From Heterotrichella gracilis (taxonomy: Eukaryota; Sar; Xanthophyceae; Tribonematales; Xanthonemataceae): a DNA stretch of 64,000 bases. Location: the NCBI GenBank assembly GCA_032358255.1, contig JAULBX010028049.1, forward strand, positions 1 to 64,000, given 5' to 3'. Positions 26,501-37,618 of this stretch are shown piece by piece; the stretch's first letter is position 1; each line of letters begins with the position of its first letter. A model generated the notes under the pieces. The model worked only from the letters and a program-made list of their open reading frames with translations. It had not been told where the DNA came from and did not search any database. The translations under genes and the position numbers were made by a program.

Positions 26501-27180
26501 GCCAGGCAGGTGCACCTCCACGTGATAGGGAGGGTGGACATGCATTCTGACCCGGAAGAATAAGGGAGACAGTGCAATTACAACCCTTAAAAATAGCAAA
26601 GGTAAGAAGAAGAAGCCTGCTTTGCAGTGGTGAAGCAAACCAGTGGGCTGGCTACCAAACTGGTGTGGTGTGGCATGGTACACAGGTGTCAACAGGGTGT
26701 GCCCCACACGTTCAAACGTACCTGGTAGGAATTGGTTTCCCACCACCAGTCCCAGCTTCAGCCCCAGCTTGGTGGACAGGATGTAGGGTGAGGCTAGGGT
26801 TAGCGAGCCCAGGGTAAACGCAGCCGCGCCCGCCAGGCGAAAGAAGCGCACCCACTTGCTGCCGGCTGTGCCCCCACCCCGCTTGACCTCATCATGGGTA
26901 GGGTCGGAGCAGGTAATGAGCGTGGCGAGTCGCCTGCCAAGCTTGGTGAACGAGGAGTGGGTGCGGGTGTGGCTGTGGGTGGGGCTGTGGTTGGGGCGTG
27001 CGGTGGAGAAGGGGAGGAGGCTATGGCCTGACCGGAAGGGGCAGGCAGGGGGGAGCTGTGGGGCGGGGCAGGTGGGGGCCTTGCCCGCGTGGTGAGGCGC
27101 GCGCCAAGGGGGGGTTACCCCGTGTGGCCTGGCGGCGCGCGGGCGTGTGGCGCCCGCCCATGATGGTCTCTGGGGTACAC
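20521..27180 (-). CDS. TamB/AsmA-like (TIC236-related) membrane protein
   Basis: Eleven exons supported, in gene order: 26722-27180, 26278-26418, 25722-25856, 23964-24207, 23593-23729, 23001-23148, 22472-22559, 22126-22235, 21619-21763, 21047-21201, 20521-20728. About 656 residues are readable. The 5' end is unresolved: exon 26722-27180 opens in phase 1 without a Met. An ATG at 27416 is a candidate start, but no clean join was found. The donor at 25722 could instead be 25731. A basic segment precedes one hydrophobic helix (AAAFTLGSLTLASPYIL), then GRVEVQQVQLGWRRPVVIQG and IKTTQSLW. That arrangement is typical of the N-terminus of TamB/AsmA-type proteins and of plastid TIC236, which bridges the envelope. 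Long beta-rich repeats follow. TIC236 is over 2000 residues, so this is much shorter. The family call is moderate; function is inferred. Confidence 0.5.
21505..21671. repeat. Donor-edge duplication with telomere tract
   Basis: The donor end of the 21619-21763 exon of the TamB-like gene (region 21606-21671) recurs at 21505-21567, sharing agcagcacat and ctccctgg blocks. Between them are taagggtttagggttttggg and a further agggtttagggt, at 21571-21611. Confidence 0.85.
22861..23042. repeat. Donor-edge duplication with long telomere tract
   Basis: The donor end of the 23001-23148 exon recurs at 22861-22908, sharing taggtgtcatctccacctgc. The 75-bp gap is mostly degenerate tttagggttcaggg units. Within it a 34-bp block containing ggttcacgacctagggttta is itself doubled. 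Confidence 0.92.
25495..25669. repeat. Decayed duplication with CCCTGAACCCT
   Basis: Two diverged stretches share ccctgaaccct and then ccttg.cctagg, at 25495-25531 and 25633-25669. The second adjoins the end of the 25722-25856 exon of the TamB-like gene, so this may be an old boundary duplication. Confidence 0.45.
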
Positions 27181-28085
27181 CTGAGGAGCAGGGGGGCAGG
27201 TGAAGAACGAAGCCTTACACGAGAGCCTCTGTGGGCGTGCGAGGGTCCACTACAACTCCTACAAACCCTATATGATCCCAGCAAAGGGCAAGGCAACCTG
27301 GGGAAGGTGCAGCCGAGAAGTAGCGCCGAAGGCTGAACAAGTTGCAGCATGGCACAGGGTGAAGGACAAGAGCATTGTGGGTCTCTGGTGGTGCCAGCAC
27401 CTGTAGGCATCGCCATTCCCGCCCTGGGCAGTTTGACCCTGTTTGAGCTCGTGAGAATCCTAGGGTACCATCGGCAAGAGCAATGGAGAGTAGGGAGATC
27501 TGGCGTCGGGGGCTGGTAGAAAGGAAACGAGGCGCGTGATTGCCTGGGATCCAGGTAATGGTAGATACACCAGCAGATGCAGGACGGCTTTTGAAAGCTG
27601 GGTCGAAAGCAGGGTTGCTGTCGTATACCTGGAGAAATAAAGGTAAGAAAAGCTCAATAGCAGTCGGAATCCAACTCAGAATGAAGTTTGCAGCCTTTTT
27701 GTTGGCCCAAAGCTATGTCCGTTGTTTATGTGTCGGTCCAACAATGCATTGTGCCTTTTGTGCAGATGCATGCATTTAGATGCATGCATGCATTGCATAT
27801 GACTCTCTCTCTGCGTGGGCCCCTTTTCTTCACCGGCGCAACCTCAAAACTGGATCAGATACGCGAGGGCTGCGCAAAGATGCTTACATGTAGTTGTTTC
27901 TGTGTGCACTTAGAGGCAAACCCACTTGTACACCAGGGTTCATGGCCTGTGGTGGGCGTTGATCAGCCCACATGGGCACCACTGGCGCGCTGCCACCTGT
28001 ACAAGGACGTGCTGGTATTGTGGCTAACAAGTAGTATCCTGTTGTGTCTGCTACTCAGACAGAAGTTCAGTGGCCCACCCTGGCC
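27181..28085. other. Divergent 5' region
   Basis: This holds the unresolved 5' end of the TamB-like gene and the promoter of the aldo-keto reductase gene. It contains an RY-type cluster of atgcatgc at about 27763-27800. No coding exon could be fixed here. Confidence 0.45.
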
Positions 28086-31000
28086 ATGGTGATGCCTTCA
28101 CTGGGGCCCTATGGCCAGCCCTGGCGCCAGTTAGACCCCTACAGGCTCCAGCAGCAACCGCACAGCAGGAGGGCCCAGGCCTGTTGCTGCAGTGCTGGTC
28201 AGTTGCCCAGGCGAGCGCTAGGGGCCACGGACCTCCAGGTGTCGTCCATCACCTTTGGTAAGGGCATGGCACTGCACTGCACCCACACACGATGCACAGA
28301 TCCCACCCAGTCTGAGCTTTTCACCCTTGCTACCACCAGCGGTTTCCCTCTTCTTCCAGCAGTGCGCCTTGTCGTGCCTCGTGTACTGCGCAAACTGGCA
28401 CCTGCAAGGGCTGGTGACAGCTTGATAACGCAACCACAACCATCAGTTGCCGGTGGGCGGTGCGTTGACTGTGCGTGTGCACGTGCCTGCGCCGGCGGCT
28501 GGTGCTGTGACTCATCCCTGCTCCGCCCTCACTGCATCCCTGAACCTGCTGCTGTTCCAGGCACCATGCTCTTTGGCGAGAGCACCGACGAGGCCACCGC
28601 CCGGCGGCTGTTGGCCACAGCGGCAGAGTACGGCGTCAACTGCTTTGACTGTGCAGAGATGTACCCCGTGCCGCAGCGGGCTGAGACCCAGGGCCAGTCA
28701 GAAGTGGTGCTGGGCAGGTGGCTCAAAAGCCAACGCAGGTGAGCTTACACTGCTATAAAGGGAGGAAGGGTGGGGACGCGCTGGGAGCAGCAGCATATTG
28801 TGAGGAGCAGGATACCTCAATGCAGTAATAATTCAATTTGTTTTTTACTCTACTAACTGTTGAGCAACTATCCCTGAGGTCAGCACCACTCCTCGCGCGC
28901 TACAACAGTGTACCACGCTCTGCGCAATGGTTTGCTGTGCTTGAGGATATGGGTAGGAAACGCGTGAATGGAGTGCCTCGCTCATTGACAATTTAGGGGT
29001 CCAGGGTTAAGAAAATGCCCCGCTTATTGAGACGATTTGAAAAGCTTCTAAGCGTGCATCAGCATCCATGCCACCCAATTTCCTGCAGGGAGGACTTTGT
29101 GGTGGCCAGCAAGGTGGCTGGGCCCTCGGGTCAGATGCACTGGATACGCGGTGGGCCACCCGCACTGGACAGGGCCAACATACTGGCCGCCATTGACGCC
29201 AGCCTGCAGCGCCTGGGCACCCACTACATCGACCTGTACCAGCTGCACTGGCCGGACAGGTGCGGAATGAGGCGAAACCCTTCCGTATGCAAAAGCAATC
29301 ATTTGTTTCTCGTAAGAGTTTAAACATATCCTTTTTTAAGTATTTGCTTTTTCGGTAAAGTGAGCTGCAGATTTCAAATGATGAAATCTCCTGTTTCTCT
29401 TATTGAAATTTGTTTCAAATATAATCACCCTGAATAATCTAGATTACCATGGTTCCTTTTCATGCACTTCCATCATCCACGCAAAACCGGCACTGCTATT
29501 TATCATGCGCCCCGCTTGGCGCAAGTTTAACCATGTATTGAGACCCATTTGGCAACAGGGGCCTTGTGCTGCCGGTACATTACATGTGTAACAGCATAAC
29601 ACAACATTGATGCAAAGCCCCGGTGCAGGTACGTGCCCATGTTTGGTGATGTTGACTACCTCCCATCCTGCTCCTATGCCTCCACCCCCCTTGAGGAGCA
29701 GCTGGAGGCCCTGGCGGTGGCGATACAGGCGGGAAAAGTGCGCCATGTGGGCCTGAGCAACGAAACACCTTGGGGCCTGATGCAGTGTGTGCAGCTGGGT
29801 GAGGCTGCAGACCCTGAAGTGAAAACCCTAAAAAGTAAATGACAATCCCTCGATTTTGAGCAGTGAGTTGCCTGGTGCCCAATGCCTTGTGTCCAACTTG
29901 GTGAACCTGCATGCACATTATGTTATCATAGTAGGCACATTTTAAACGAAAGATTAAAATCATCATTGTGGGTGGGGAATTGTCCTGCAATTATCAGAAT
30001 TATCATTGTGGGTGGGGAATTGTCCTGCAATTATCAGAATCATCATTGTGGGTGGGGAATTGTCCTGCATAGGGTCTGCATCCCCACCAACCAAAAGTAC
30101 AGGAGCTGATGCACGCCTGGAAGCCGGTTTCCCGACAAAACATGCGGCACTAACAAAGGGTCAGCGCTGAAGAAGCGCCTACTTTGTTCTGCAGCCAATC
30201 AAGACAGCAGGCTGCCCAGGGTGGCTAGTGTGCAGAACGCGTACAGCCTGCTGTGTCGCACCTTCGACATAGCGCTGGCTGAGTGCTGCCACCTGGAGGG
30301 CATCAGCCTGATGGCGTACAGCCCGCTGGCCATGGGACTGCTCACGGTGAGGGCACAAACGTGAACCCTGATTACCCTGGGGGTGGAAATACACCCGTGA
30401 ACCTTGAACCTGAAAATACATCCCTTTGCAATCAGTGTCACTTGGTCAAAATGCTTGTGTTGCGCGTTTGACATGGCACTGGCAGAATGCTGCCACCTGG
30501 AGGCCACCTGGAGAGCGTACAGCCCGATGGCCATGGGACTGCTCATGTTAAGGGCAACAATCTAAACCCCAAGCCTTGTGACCTTTCAAAGAACGGTAGT
30601 CCACATCAAAAATGCAGCCGGAAGCCTAATCAATGGTTGATGGCATTGGTTTGATGATCCAGGGAAAATATATGTCGGCAGGCGGGGGCCCAGCAGACGC
30701 CAGGTTGAACAAGTACAGGGGCAGGTATGCTGAGGCAGAGTCGCGCTACGGACCCAGGCCCAATGTAACTAGCGCGGTGGAAGCCTACGTCAGCTTGGCT
30801 GAACAGTATGCCATGAGCCCAACTGAGGTAGCCATCAGGTGTGCGCTGCCTCACAATGTGACCTATTGCACGCGTTCCAGCAACACAGCCAGATGTGATA
30901 AGCAATGTGCCCTGCTTGCCTTGCGGCAGCCAGTTGTATTCTAATTTAGCAGTGCGCTGTCCTGCCACTGCATCCCAGCACCGGCCACTTTACCGCAGCT

Positions 31001-31308
31001 CATTTTGTCTCACAATGCCCTGGATTTTTAACAGTATTTGATGTAGAATGGTGTTCCGTCAAGATTTACAGTCACACAGCACAGGCCATGTCTAGGTGGG
31101 CCATTTTATGTGACAGACCATGCTGATCGTTTTCTGGCCTTACAGGTTTGTGGTGCAGCACCCCTTGGTGGCCACAGCAGTCGTTGGCGCAACTAGTGAG
31201 GCCCAGCTGGAGGAAATCCTGGATGCTGCCTTGAAGGGCCCACTGTCAGACAGCACAATGGCCGACATCGACAGAGTACACCAGCTGTACCCTAATCCAA
31301 CACCGTAG
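28086..31308 (+). CDS. Aldo-keto reductase (Tas-like)
   Basis: Seven exons: 28086-28257, 28561-28738, 29089-29259, 29629-29798, 30195-30346, 30663-30838, 31146-31308. The frame closes to 393 residues. The ATG at 28086 gives a leader of about 40 residues rich in Gln, Arg and Ala, possibly a transit peptide. The TIM-barrel starts at LPRRALGATDLQVSSITFGTM. The catalytic tetrad is readable: Asp87 and Tyr92 in FDCAEMY, Lys125 in VASKV, His170 in LYQLHWPDR. The NADPH-binding C-terminal half has GLSNETPWG, LMAYSPLAMGLLTGKY and VVGATSEAQL. The long form with a GDVDY segment resembles the bacterial Tas subgroup and its plant relatives. Its substrate, likely a small aldehyde or ketone, is unknown. A truncated genomic copy lies 6.3 kb downstream. 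Confidence 0.93.
29958..30069. repeat. 40-bp tandem repeat in AKR intron 4
   Basis: About 2.8 copies of a 40-bp unit occur, each with catcattgtgggtggggaatt then gtcctgca. The period of 40 is fixed by the attgtg blocks near 29965, 30005 and 30045. The copies are almost identical. Confidence 0.92.
30257..30560. repeat. AKR exon 5 donor-edge duplication
   Basis: The last about 100 bp of exon 5 with its donor (30257-30358) recur in intron 5 at 30456-30560, sharing tgctgccacctggagg and ggccatgggactgctca. The copy has lost the donor (gttaag instead of gtgagg). The gap holds weak gaaccctgattaccct telomere-like text. Confidence 0.9.
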
Positions 31309-32722
31309 GCTGGACTGCGTCCCACAGCATAACGGCAATGATGGATCTGATGCAGTTTTGCTTGGGTACCAGGTGAGCTCAACCAGTAGCGCTGCTTGCA
31401 TTAAGAAATGATTACTACTTCTGCAGGCTGTAATTGTTCAAATTACAGGCGCTCTTGCAGCACAATATCAACAAGAACCCTTGCGTTAAACAGCTGCTGA
31501 CGGGCCTTGTCCCACTTCTATATATATATTTTCAACTAGAACAAATTCAACTTCAGCAGTACAATTTTCCAGTCCTATGTGTCTGTTCACAGCTGACTAC
31601 ACCTGCTCAATCAGCTTTTGCGTGCTTGCTTCTCAGCACTGCCACCGACCACCTAGTGTGTCTCTGTAGGGTGCCCTGCCAGAACCGGCCTACCAAAAAC
31701 TCACAAGAAAACCACCGCCAAACGCGTGCATTGCAAGTATCTCAACTGTCCATCAACCACATGGTGGCTGTCTGCAGGGTGCCCGGGCAGGATTGGCGCT
31801 CTACTGCAGTGGTCAAGCCCACCAGCATTTGCCTCCACTCCCCTTCTAGCGTCAGCGCTCCACCCTCTCCCGCTCATACATCTCCTCATCTTCATCAGAT
31901 GAGACCCAGTTTTTGTATAAGTAGCCCGGATCGGCATCTTAGACATGCACACCTGAGAACTGCAGGCAACCGGCAGGGGGAGATGTTATTCAGCCTGTTG
32001 GGGAAAACGAGCAGGAGCAACAGCAGCCTGCAGAGCACCTGTGCAGTCACAAAGGCGCCTGGTTTCTGCACACAGCCAGCCAACAGAGTTTCCAAATGGC
32101 ACACGTGCACCCCTAAGGACGTTGTTGACTCTCCCTGCTGGCTGCCTCGCTTGTTTGAGAAGTGACGTTGACTGAAGTTGCAAGCTGCGGGTCTTGGGTT
32201 TAGGGTTTACATGAGTGCCTAGGGTGTGTTGAACACTGGCTGTGACCTGAAGAAGTTCGGGTTTACGGTTTAAAGTGCTTAATTTAAATAAGCCTTACTA
32301 AATTAGGGTGCGGCACCCTAAATCGTAAACCCTAACTTAGGGCCTACGAGGGTGTTCACACTTTATGATACGTGAATACCTGACCGCCCAGGCAGAGCCC
32401 AGGAATTTCTGAGCGTGGGCGAATGCCCAAGACGAAACGTGCAAGTACGGTCGCAGTCCAAAGCACCAGCAAGAAACTCAGGCATCCCTATAGTGCATGC
32501 TGAACGCATGGTGGCGGTCCCATGCTTCCTACCTGCCACTAACTGGCCTTATGTTCGGCCGATCACTTGGTCCCACAATGTTCACCAGCAATCGATAGAC
32601 CTGGCCTTAGGATAAACTTTGCCCTCATCTCCGCCTCTTGAGATCACGAGAGGCAAGGCAGCCTGGGACTGCCTACTCGCGGATATCTAGTACTGGCAGG
32701 ACACAACCGGTGCTTTCACACT
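31309..32722. other. Intergenic, AKR 3' side
   Basis: This is the 3' region of the reductase gene and the upstream region of the membrane protein gene. One 243-codon open frame (31434-32165, +) is present but has no recognisable domain and no splice context, so it is not called. Telomere-like heptamers (tagggtttac, aaaccctaac) occur around 32200 and 32330. Confidence 0.45.
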
Positions 32723-33981
32723 ATGGCTAGGCTTCAAGCAGTGTTGCGTACCCTCACTGTTGCAGTGTTGCTAACACTGTTACTTGAGGGGGCTCAAGCA
32801 GCACCTGACTCAAAACTGGACTCCTCCCAACCAAGATATGCTGGCCAAGGCGTGGCCTACGACTGCCTTGATACAAAGATGGAGATACCTCTGGTCAAGG
32901 TGATCCAAATGCCATCTCATCCTCGCAGTTGATTTCTCACGTTTGACTGGGTTGACCTTTACTCCTTGCATAATATCAGCGGGCACCAGGAACACTTTGG
33001 TCAGTCAATGTCTTTGCTTGAAACTATTCCCTTTGCCATTTTGCAAACAAGCCAGAGTGTCAAGCCAGAGTACACTCTCTGGCTTTCCCACACGCAGCAC
33101 ACTCTGCCTTAGCCACAGCTGTGTGCTCTCATCACTCGCAGAGTTACACAGCGGCTCTGGTGAGGCGCGGTGCAGTGATATGCAACGCCACCCATGCAGA
33201 GGAGAAACCCTCACCGAGAGCAGTAACCACCTTCCTGGTGTTACTCTTCCTGCATGTGTCGTTGCTGGTGGCACCTGTGGTTGCCACTGTGCTGCTGTAT
33301 GGAGCTATCGGCACAAGGTCCAGTGTGAAACATCCTGGCATCCTGCTGGCGGCTATGGGAATCTTCACTGTTGCATCTATGAGCGAGACTGCCCTGCACA
33401 TTCAACAGCAGTGGGTTTACTACGGGCTCATGCCCAGCTTTTACAATGTTGCCTTCTATGGGGCGTTAACGCTTGGCCAGGTAGTCTTGGCTTGGGGTTT
33501 AGGTGGTTGCGATTGGGTTGTTTGGCTTTCTTTGCCGGTAACTTTTGTAGCAACAGGGATCATGGTTTGGGGCACTGTGCTTGCAAATGCCATTCCAGAT
33601 GTCAATGCATTCTGCCCCGCACAAGGCAACCTGTCGTCGTGGAATGTATTCCTCAATCATAATAGTACCCCACTCTTGTTGCTAGGCTTGTGCTCGTACC
33701 TTTTGGTCCAGATTATCCAATTCATTGCACTTGGGCTCACAACTTTGCACTTTCTTGTCAGTGCTTGGATGAGCTTGGGGCACAGTTTTGCAGCCAAGAT
33801 CTTTTTCACATTTGCAGTGATTGCCACATATGCGTCAGGAATATTATGTAGTGTGCTTGTGGAGACCACAGGCGAGCAGGTGTACCATATACCCACCGCA
33901 CTATCCTTCTTCCTAGGATTTTTGTCACAAATGTGGTACATCCTTAGTGCTAAGCCCTCTTCTAAAAAGAAGCATTTGTGA
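32723..33981 (+). CDS. Multi-pass membrane protein with signal peptide
   Basis: Two exons, 32723-32899 and 33142-33981, joined in phase 0, give 338 residues. The N-terminus (VLRTLTVAVLLTLLLEGAQA) is a clear signal peptide with a cleavage-like AQA-AP site. A short luminal segment with Cys follows. Then come about seven hydrophobic segments, beginning TFLVLLFLHVSLLVAPVVAT, with HIQQQWVYYG and LGHSFAAKIFFTFAVIATYA between or within them. The C-terminus is basic (KPSSKKKHL), and a KKxx-type end is nearly met. This could point to the endoplasmic reticulum or Golgi. I do not recognise the family; it has the topology of a seven-TM protein of unknown function. Codon use and length look normal and the gene appears intact. 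Confidence 0.75.
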
Positions 33982-34397
33982 GAGGGCGTCTCCTGTTGTG
34001 ATGTAGTGTGAGCATTTGCGATTGAACATGAAATGTGTATTTTTTATTGACAATAGTTTTTGGAGGGTGAAAGTGTAGGTTTTGTCGATTTTACTTTGTT
34101 GCTACATGATAAGCGGATGTACCAGCCCACCTGGTCAAAAACTGTGTGATATTAGACCACACCCTTCTGATAAATAGTGTGCACCACGTTGTGTGACTTG
34201 GCCGTAAGAATTTGGATTGACCTTGGCAGAAATGCTACGGCCCTGGCCCCTAGGTACATGAATTAATAATAATAAAATTTGGATTTTAGCTCGGTAATAA
34301 ATACATTTAGCACTTGCTACTTGCTTGTGCACATAGTCTGTAGCCATAGCTTAGTATTTTTGAACAAATGCATATGATTTACATATTATCAGCTCAG
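33982..34397. other. 3' region of the membrane protein gene
   Basis: This AT-richer stretch follows the stop codon and presumably holds the 3' untranslated region. No other feature is supported. Confidence 0.5.
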
Positions 34398-35905
34398 ACA
34401 ACAGTCTAGTGCCCACCATGGTGATGCCTTCACTGGGGCCCTATTGCCAGCCCTGGCGCCATTTAGGCCCCTACAGGCTTCAGCAGCAGCACAGCAGGAG
34501 GGCGCAGGCCCTGCGCAGGCAGGACAGTGTTGCTGTAGTGCCGGTCAGCTGCCCAGGCGTGCGCTAAGGAGCACCGATCTCCAGGTGTCCTCCATCACAT
34601 TCGGTGCGTGCGTGCTGCCGCAGGTCCCACTCACATGTGTTCACCCATTCTAGCTGCAATTTCCTTCTTCCTTCTCTTTCCAACACCTGTGATGCGGGCA
34701 TGCACTGTACTGCACCCCACCTGGTGCACATGTGTGTACCCCACTCAAGCGGTGTTCGCACTTGCCACCACCAGCGGTTTCCTTCTCCTTCCACCAGTGC
34801 GCCATATCATGCTTCATGGACTGACACACTGATAGCTGTAACGGCTGTTGACACCTTGCACGCGACATAGTTTTAGCCCGTCAACTAGCTGTGGCTATGG
34901 GCTGTGCCTGTGCACGCACCCTGGCTGTGACCGCACGTGTGGCTGTGGCTGTGGCTATGCCCGCACCTGCGGCTGTGGCAGTGGCTGTGGCTGTAGTTTC
35001 AATGTGGCTGCACCGGTGCCTTGGCCTGCACCTACACCTGGTGCTGTGACTAATTCCTGCCCTGCCCTTACCGCCTCCCTGACCCTGCTGCTGTCCCAGG
35101 CGCCATGCTCTTTGGCGAGAGCACCGACGAGGCCACCGCCCAGGCCTGTTGGCCACCGCAGCAGAGTACGGCGTCAACTGCTTTGACTGCGCAGATGTAC
35201 CCCGTGCCGCTGCAGGCCGAGACCCAGGGCGAGTCAGAGGTGGTGCTGGGCAGGTGGCTCAAGGAGGTAAGTTTACACTGCCAAAAAGGGAGGGGCGGGA
35301 AGAGATGCCCTTGGAATAGCAGGATAGTGCTAGGAGCGCATACTTAAAAGGCAGAAAAAGTAAAGATTTATGTCACTAAATCTGTTGAGCAACTACCCTT
35401 GAGGCCAGCATCATTTCTCATGCGCTACTACGGTGTATTCATGCTCACTGGTTTGCCTGACGCGTGAAGGTCTGGGTAGGGAGCATGTGAATGGAGTGCA
35501 CTGCAAGCCCTCATTCTCCTCACTATATCATCCACCCCACCACTGCCCCGCAAATTTCAGGCGACTGAAAACGCTTTTACTTGTACGTGCATCAGGATAT
35601 GCATGCCATCCAATTTCCTGGCATTTGAGCCGAAATGCTTCTTGTAATAATAACAGAGTCAATTCCTTTCAGGGAGGACTGTGTGGTTGCCAGCAAGGTG
35701 GCTGGCCCCTTGGGGCAGATGCAGTGGATTCGCGGTGGACCCCCGGCACTGGACAGGGCAAACATACTGGCTGCCATTGACGGCAGCCTGCAGCGCCTGG
35801 ACACCGGCCTACGTTGACCTGTACCAGCTGCACTGGCTGGGCAGGTGGGGACTGAGGCAAAACTCTGTTGTATGCAAAAGCAACTGCTTTGTTTTTCACA
35901 TTAAA
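34398..35905 (+). pseudogene. Truncated duplicate of the aldo-keto reductase gene
   Basis: This stretch copies the region 28068-29310 of the reductase gene including introns 1 and 2 and the start of intron 3. It is therefore a DNA-level duplication, not a retrocopy. Recognisable parts are the ATG block at 34418, PRRALRSTDLQVSSITFG, LFGESTDEATA at 35107 onward, and VVASKVAGPLGQ with PPALDRANILAAID at about 35683-35790. It is broken by frame changes: the ATG at 34418 is out of frame with the core, a base is lost at ATAQACWPP, and another is lost before YVDLYQLHW. Exons 4-7 are absent. Intron 1 has grown with GGCTGTGG-rich repeats around 34960. Confidence 0.92.
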
Positions 35906-36848
35906 ATTTACGGAGCATTTCCTTTTTCTTATTAAGAAAAAAGATAAATTGAACAACACTTTTAATTTGCAGAAGCGGAGGCATGCTGCAATGATCCACA
36001 GACTGTGATTATCGTAATTTGCTCTGCCATCAGTGCTCACATATATAGACTACTGCCATGAGTACTCACACATCAAGACTACAGTGGTGACTGTGATTGC
36101 GTACTGCATACTCCGCAGTTGTCGCTGCAAGCAGGTTCCCGTGGATCTAGTTCCCTCAGCTCCTTGATCTGCTTTGTGAGCTTGTCGGGGATCCCGTGGT
36201 TGTTGCCTGTCCATGATCTTAGCATCAACCCATCATCCTGTTCCTTTGTTGAACATTTCATTTGGGCCAAGGGGACAGGAGGGTGGCTCAGATGAGCACG
36301 TCATGGACAGGCAGCACCCAGAGGTCTCTGCTGGGCTCACTAAGTTAATCAAGGTGTTGAGGCCTGGGATCCGCGACCCCCTGCATGCCGGCAGGCCTTC
36401 CCCTGCAGTACACCTACAATCCATCGTGCAGTATACTTATAAGAAGTACAATCCTGTTTTGTGGCAGACCACCTCATCATTTCAGCTAAGGGGACAGGGG
36501 GATGGCTCATTGAGCATACAATGTTGGACATGCACTATTCAGAGGTAACCATTCCTATTCGGTGCACTAGGCGGCTGTCAAAGAGCTAAGCTGAAGGCAG
36601 GGGGTCTCGGTTTGACATTGCTCTGTACGCTGTGCATCTGGTTATTTAGCCAAGCGTGAGATCTGCCAAATGTTGGATACTCAAACCAGGAGCCCATCAA
36701 CGCGGCTGATAGTTTGGTTTGTTGTGGGTTCCTGGGGTGAGCAACGAGCATTTGGCAGATGGCACGATTGGCTTGAACAAGCAGGTGCGGGGCATACAGA
36801 GTAATGGCGATACGGTGGCTGGTCCTCACTTCACTTTCCTATATGACG
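35906..36848. other. Gene-poor, repeat-bearing spacer
   Basis: No gene is supported. Two diverged copies of an about 60-bp block (aaggggacagg.gg.tggctca) occur at about 36268-36325 and 36487-36546. Confidence 0.5.
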
Positions 36849-37160
36849 ATGAACTGTAGCAAGGGGATATCATATGATGTCATAATACAGCAAGAGGGTG
36901 TCACACCCGGCTACAGGTGCTGTATTGTGACATATCCCCTTGCTACAGTTCATTTGCAGTCCTAGGCAAGGAAGAACTGCACGAGGAGCCCAGCCAGTGC
37001 AAGACAAAAACCCTGTTTCCACAGTGATAGGAGGCTTTTCCTCTTGCTCGGCCTGGCGTCCTCGTGCAGTTTCTGCTTGTCTGGACTGCAAATGACCTGT
37101 AGCAGGGTGTGCCACGTCTGGACCCCTGTAGTACACTTCAAATGCAGTCTAGACAAGGAC
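36849..37160. repeat. Nested inverted and direct repeats (hairpin cluster)
   Basis: Arm atgaactgtagcaaggggat at about 36850 pairs with its exact reverse complement ending near 36953, with further pairing inward, leaving a 25-bp loop. A second pair overlaps it: tcatttgcagtcc..gaactgcacgagga at about 36950-36990 is inverted at 37051-37090. A third joins gtgtcacaccc.gctacaggt at about 36897 with its inverse at about 37091-37113. A direct copy of the tttgcagtc..acaagga part recurs at about 37131-37160. The structure resembles a foldback element that was itself inverted and duplicated. Confidence 0.8.
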
Positions 37161-37275
37161 CTTCAGGTAGCTACACTGCATTTGCAGCGCTGCTAGAAGT
37201 GATAGGGCCAACCACAAGTGTCCGCCTGACACCGTGTGCATAAGGCAGAACAGCGCCACCTGGCGCCCAGTCTTC

Positions 37276-37385
37276 AGCTTGTGCACTGGGTTGGAGGCGG
37301 CGCTGTACTTCTTAGGGATTTAGGTTTTGGGGTTAGGGTTTACCAGTTTGTGCACTGGGCTGGAGGCGGCACTGTGCTTCTGACG
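37276..37385. repeat. Exon-edge duplication with telomere tract
   Basis: Copies of ttgtgcactggg.tggaggcgg lie at 37278-37313 and 37347-37381. Between them is ttagggatttaggttttggggttagggttt-type sequence (37313-37342). This is the same design as in the recognised genes. Confidence 0.85.
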
Positions 37386-37618
37386 CATGCAGAGTCAAGC
37401 GGGCACTTGCTGTGGGGCAACGCCGAGGGCCGGCCTGTGCTGCACGTTACACAAATATAAAATAGAATCGCTGCAGGTCACTAAAAAAAGTCTCTTTGGA
37501 AGTGCTGCAGGTCATGAAGTACGCCACCATGCGGCGCAGGGACAAGGTCAAAATCCAGCTGGCTCTGTGCCAGGAGGGGCTGCAGCCACTGGTGGGTGAC
37601 CTGGCCAAGCTCTTTTGA
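37345..37618 (+). CDS. Unidentified 3' exon pair (partial gene)
   Basis: Two possible exons, about 37348-37444 and 37512-37618, read through a GT-AG intron and end at a TGA. They encode FVHWAGGGTVLLTHAESSG, then VMKYATMRRRDKVKIQLALC and a C-terminal DLAKLF. No upstream exons could be attached and no family is recognised. Diverged copies of the first part (37276-37313) and of the second (about 38505-38640) are nearby. This may therefore be the tail of a real gene or one of several gene remnants. Confidence 0.35.

Noticed and set aside
31434-32165. 243-codon plus-strand frame
   Set aside because: No recognisable domain, low-complexity composition, and it follows directly after the reductase gene; likely untranslated DNA.
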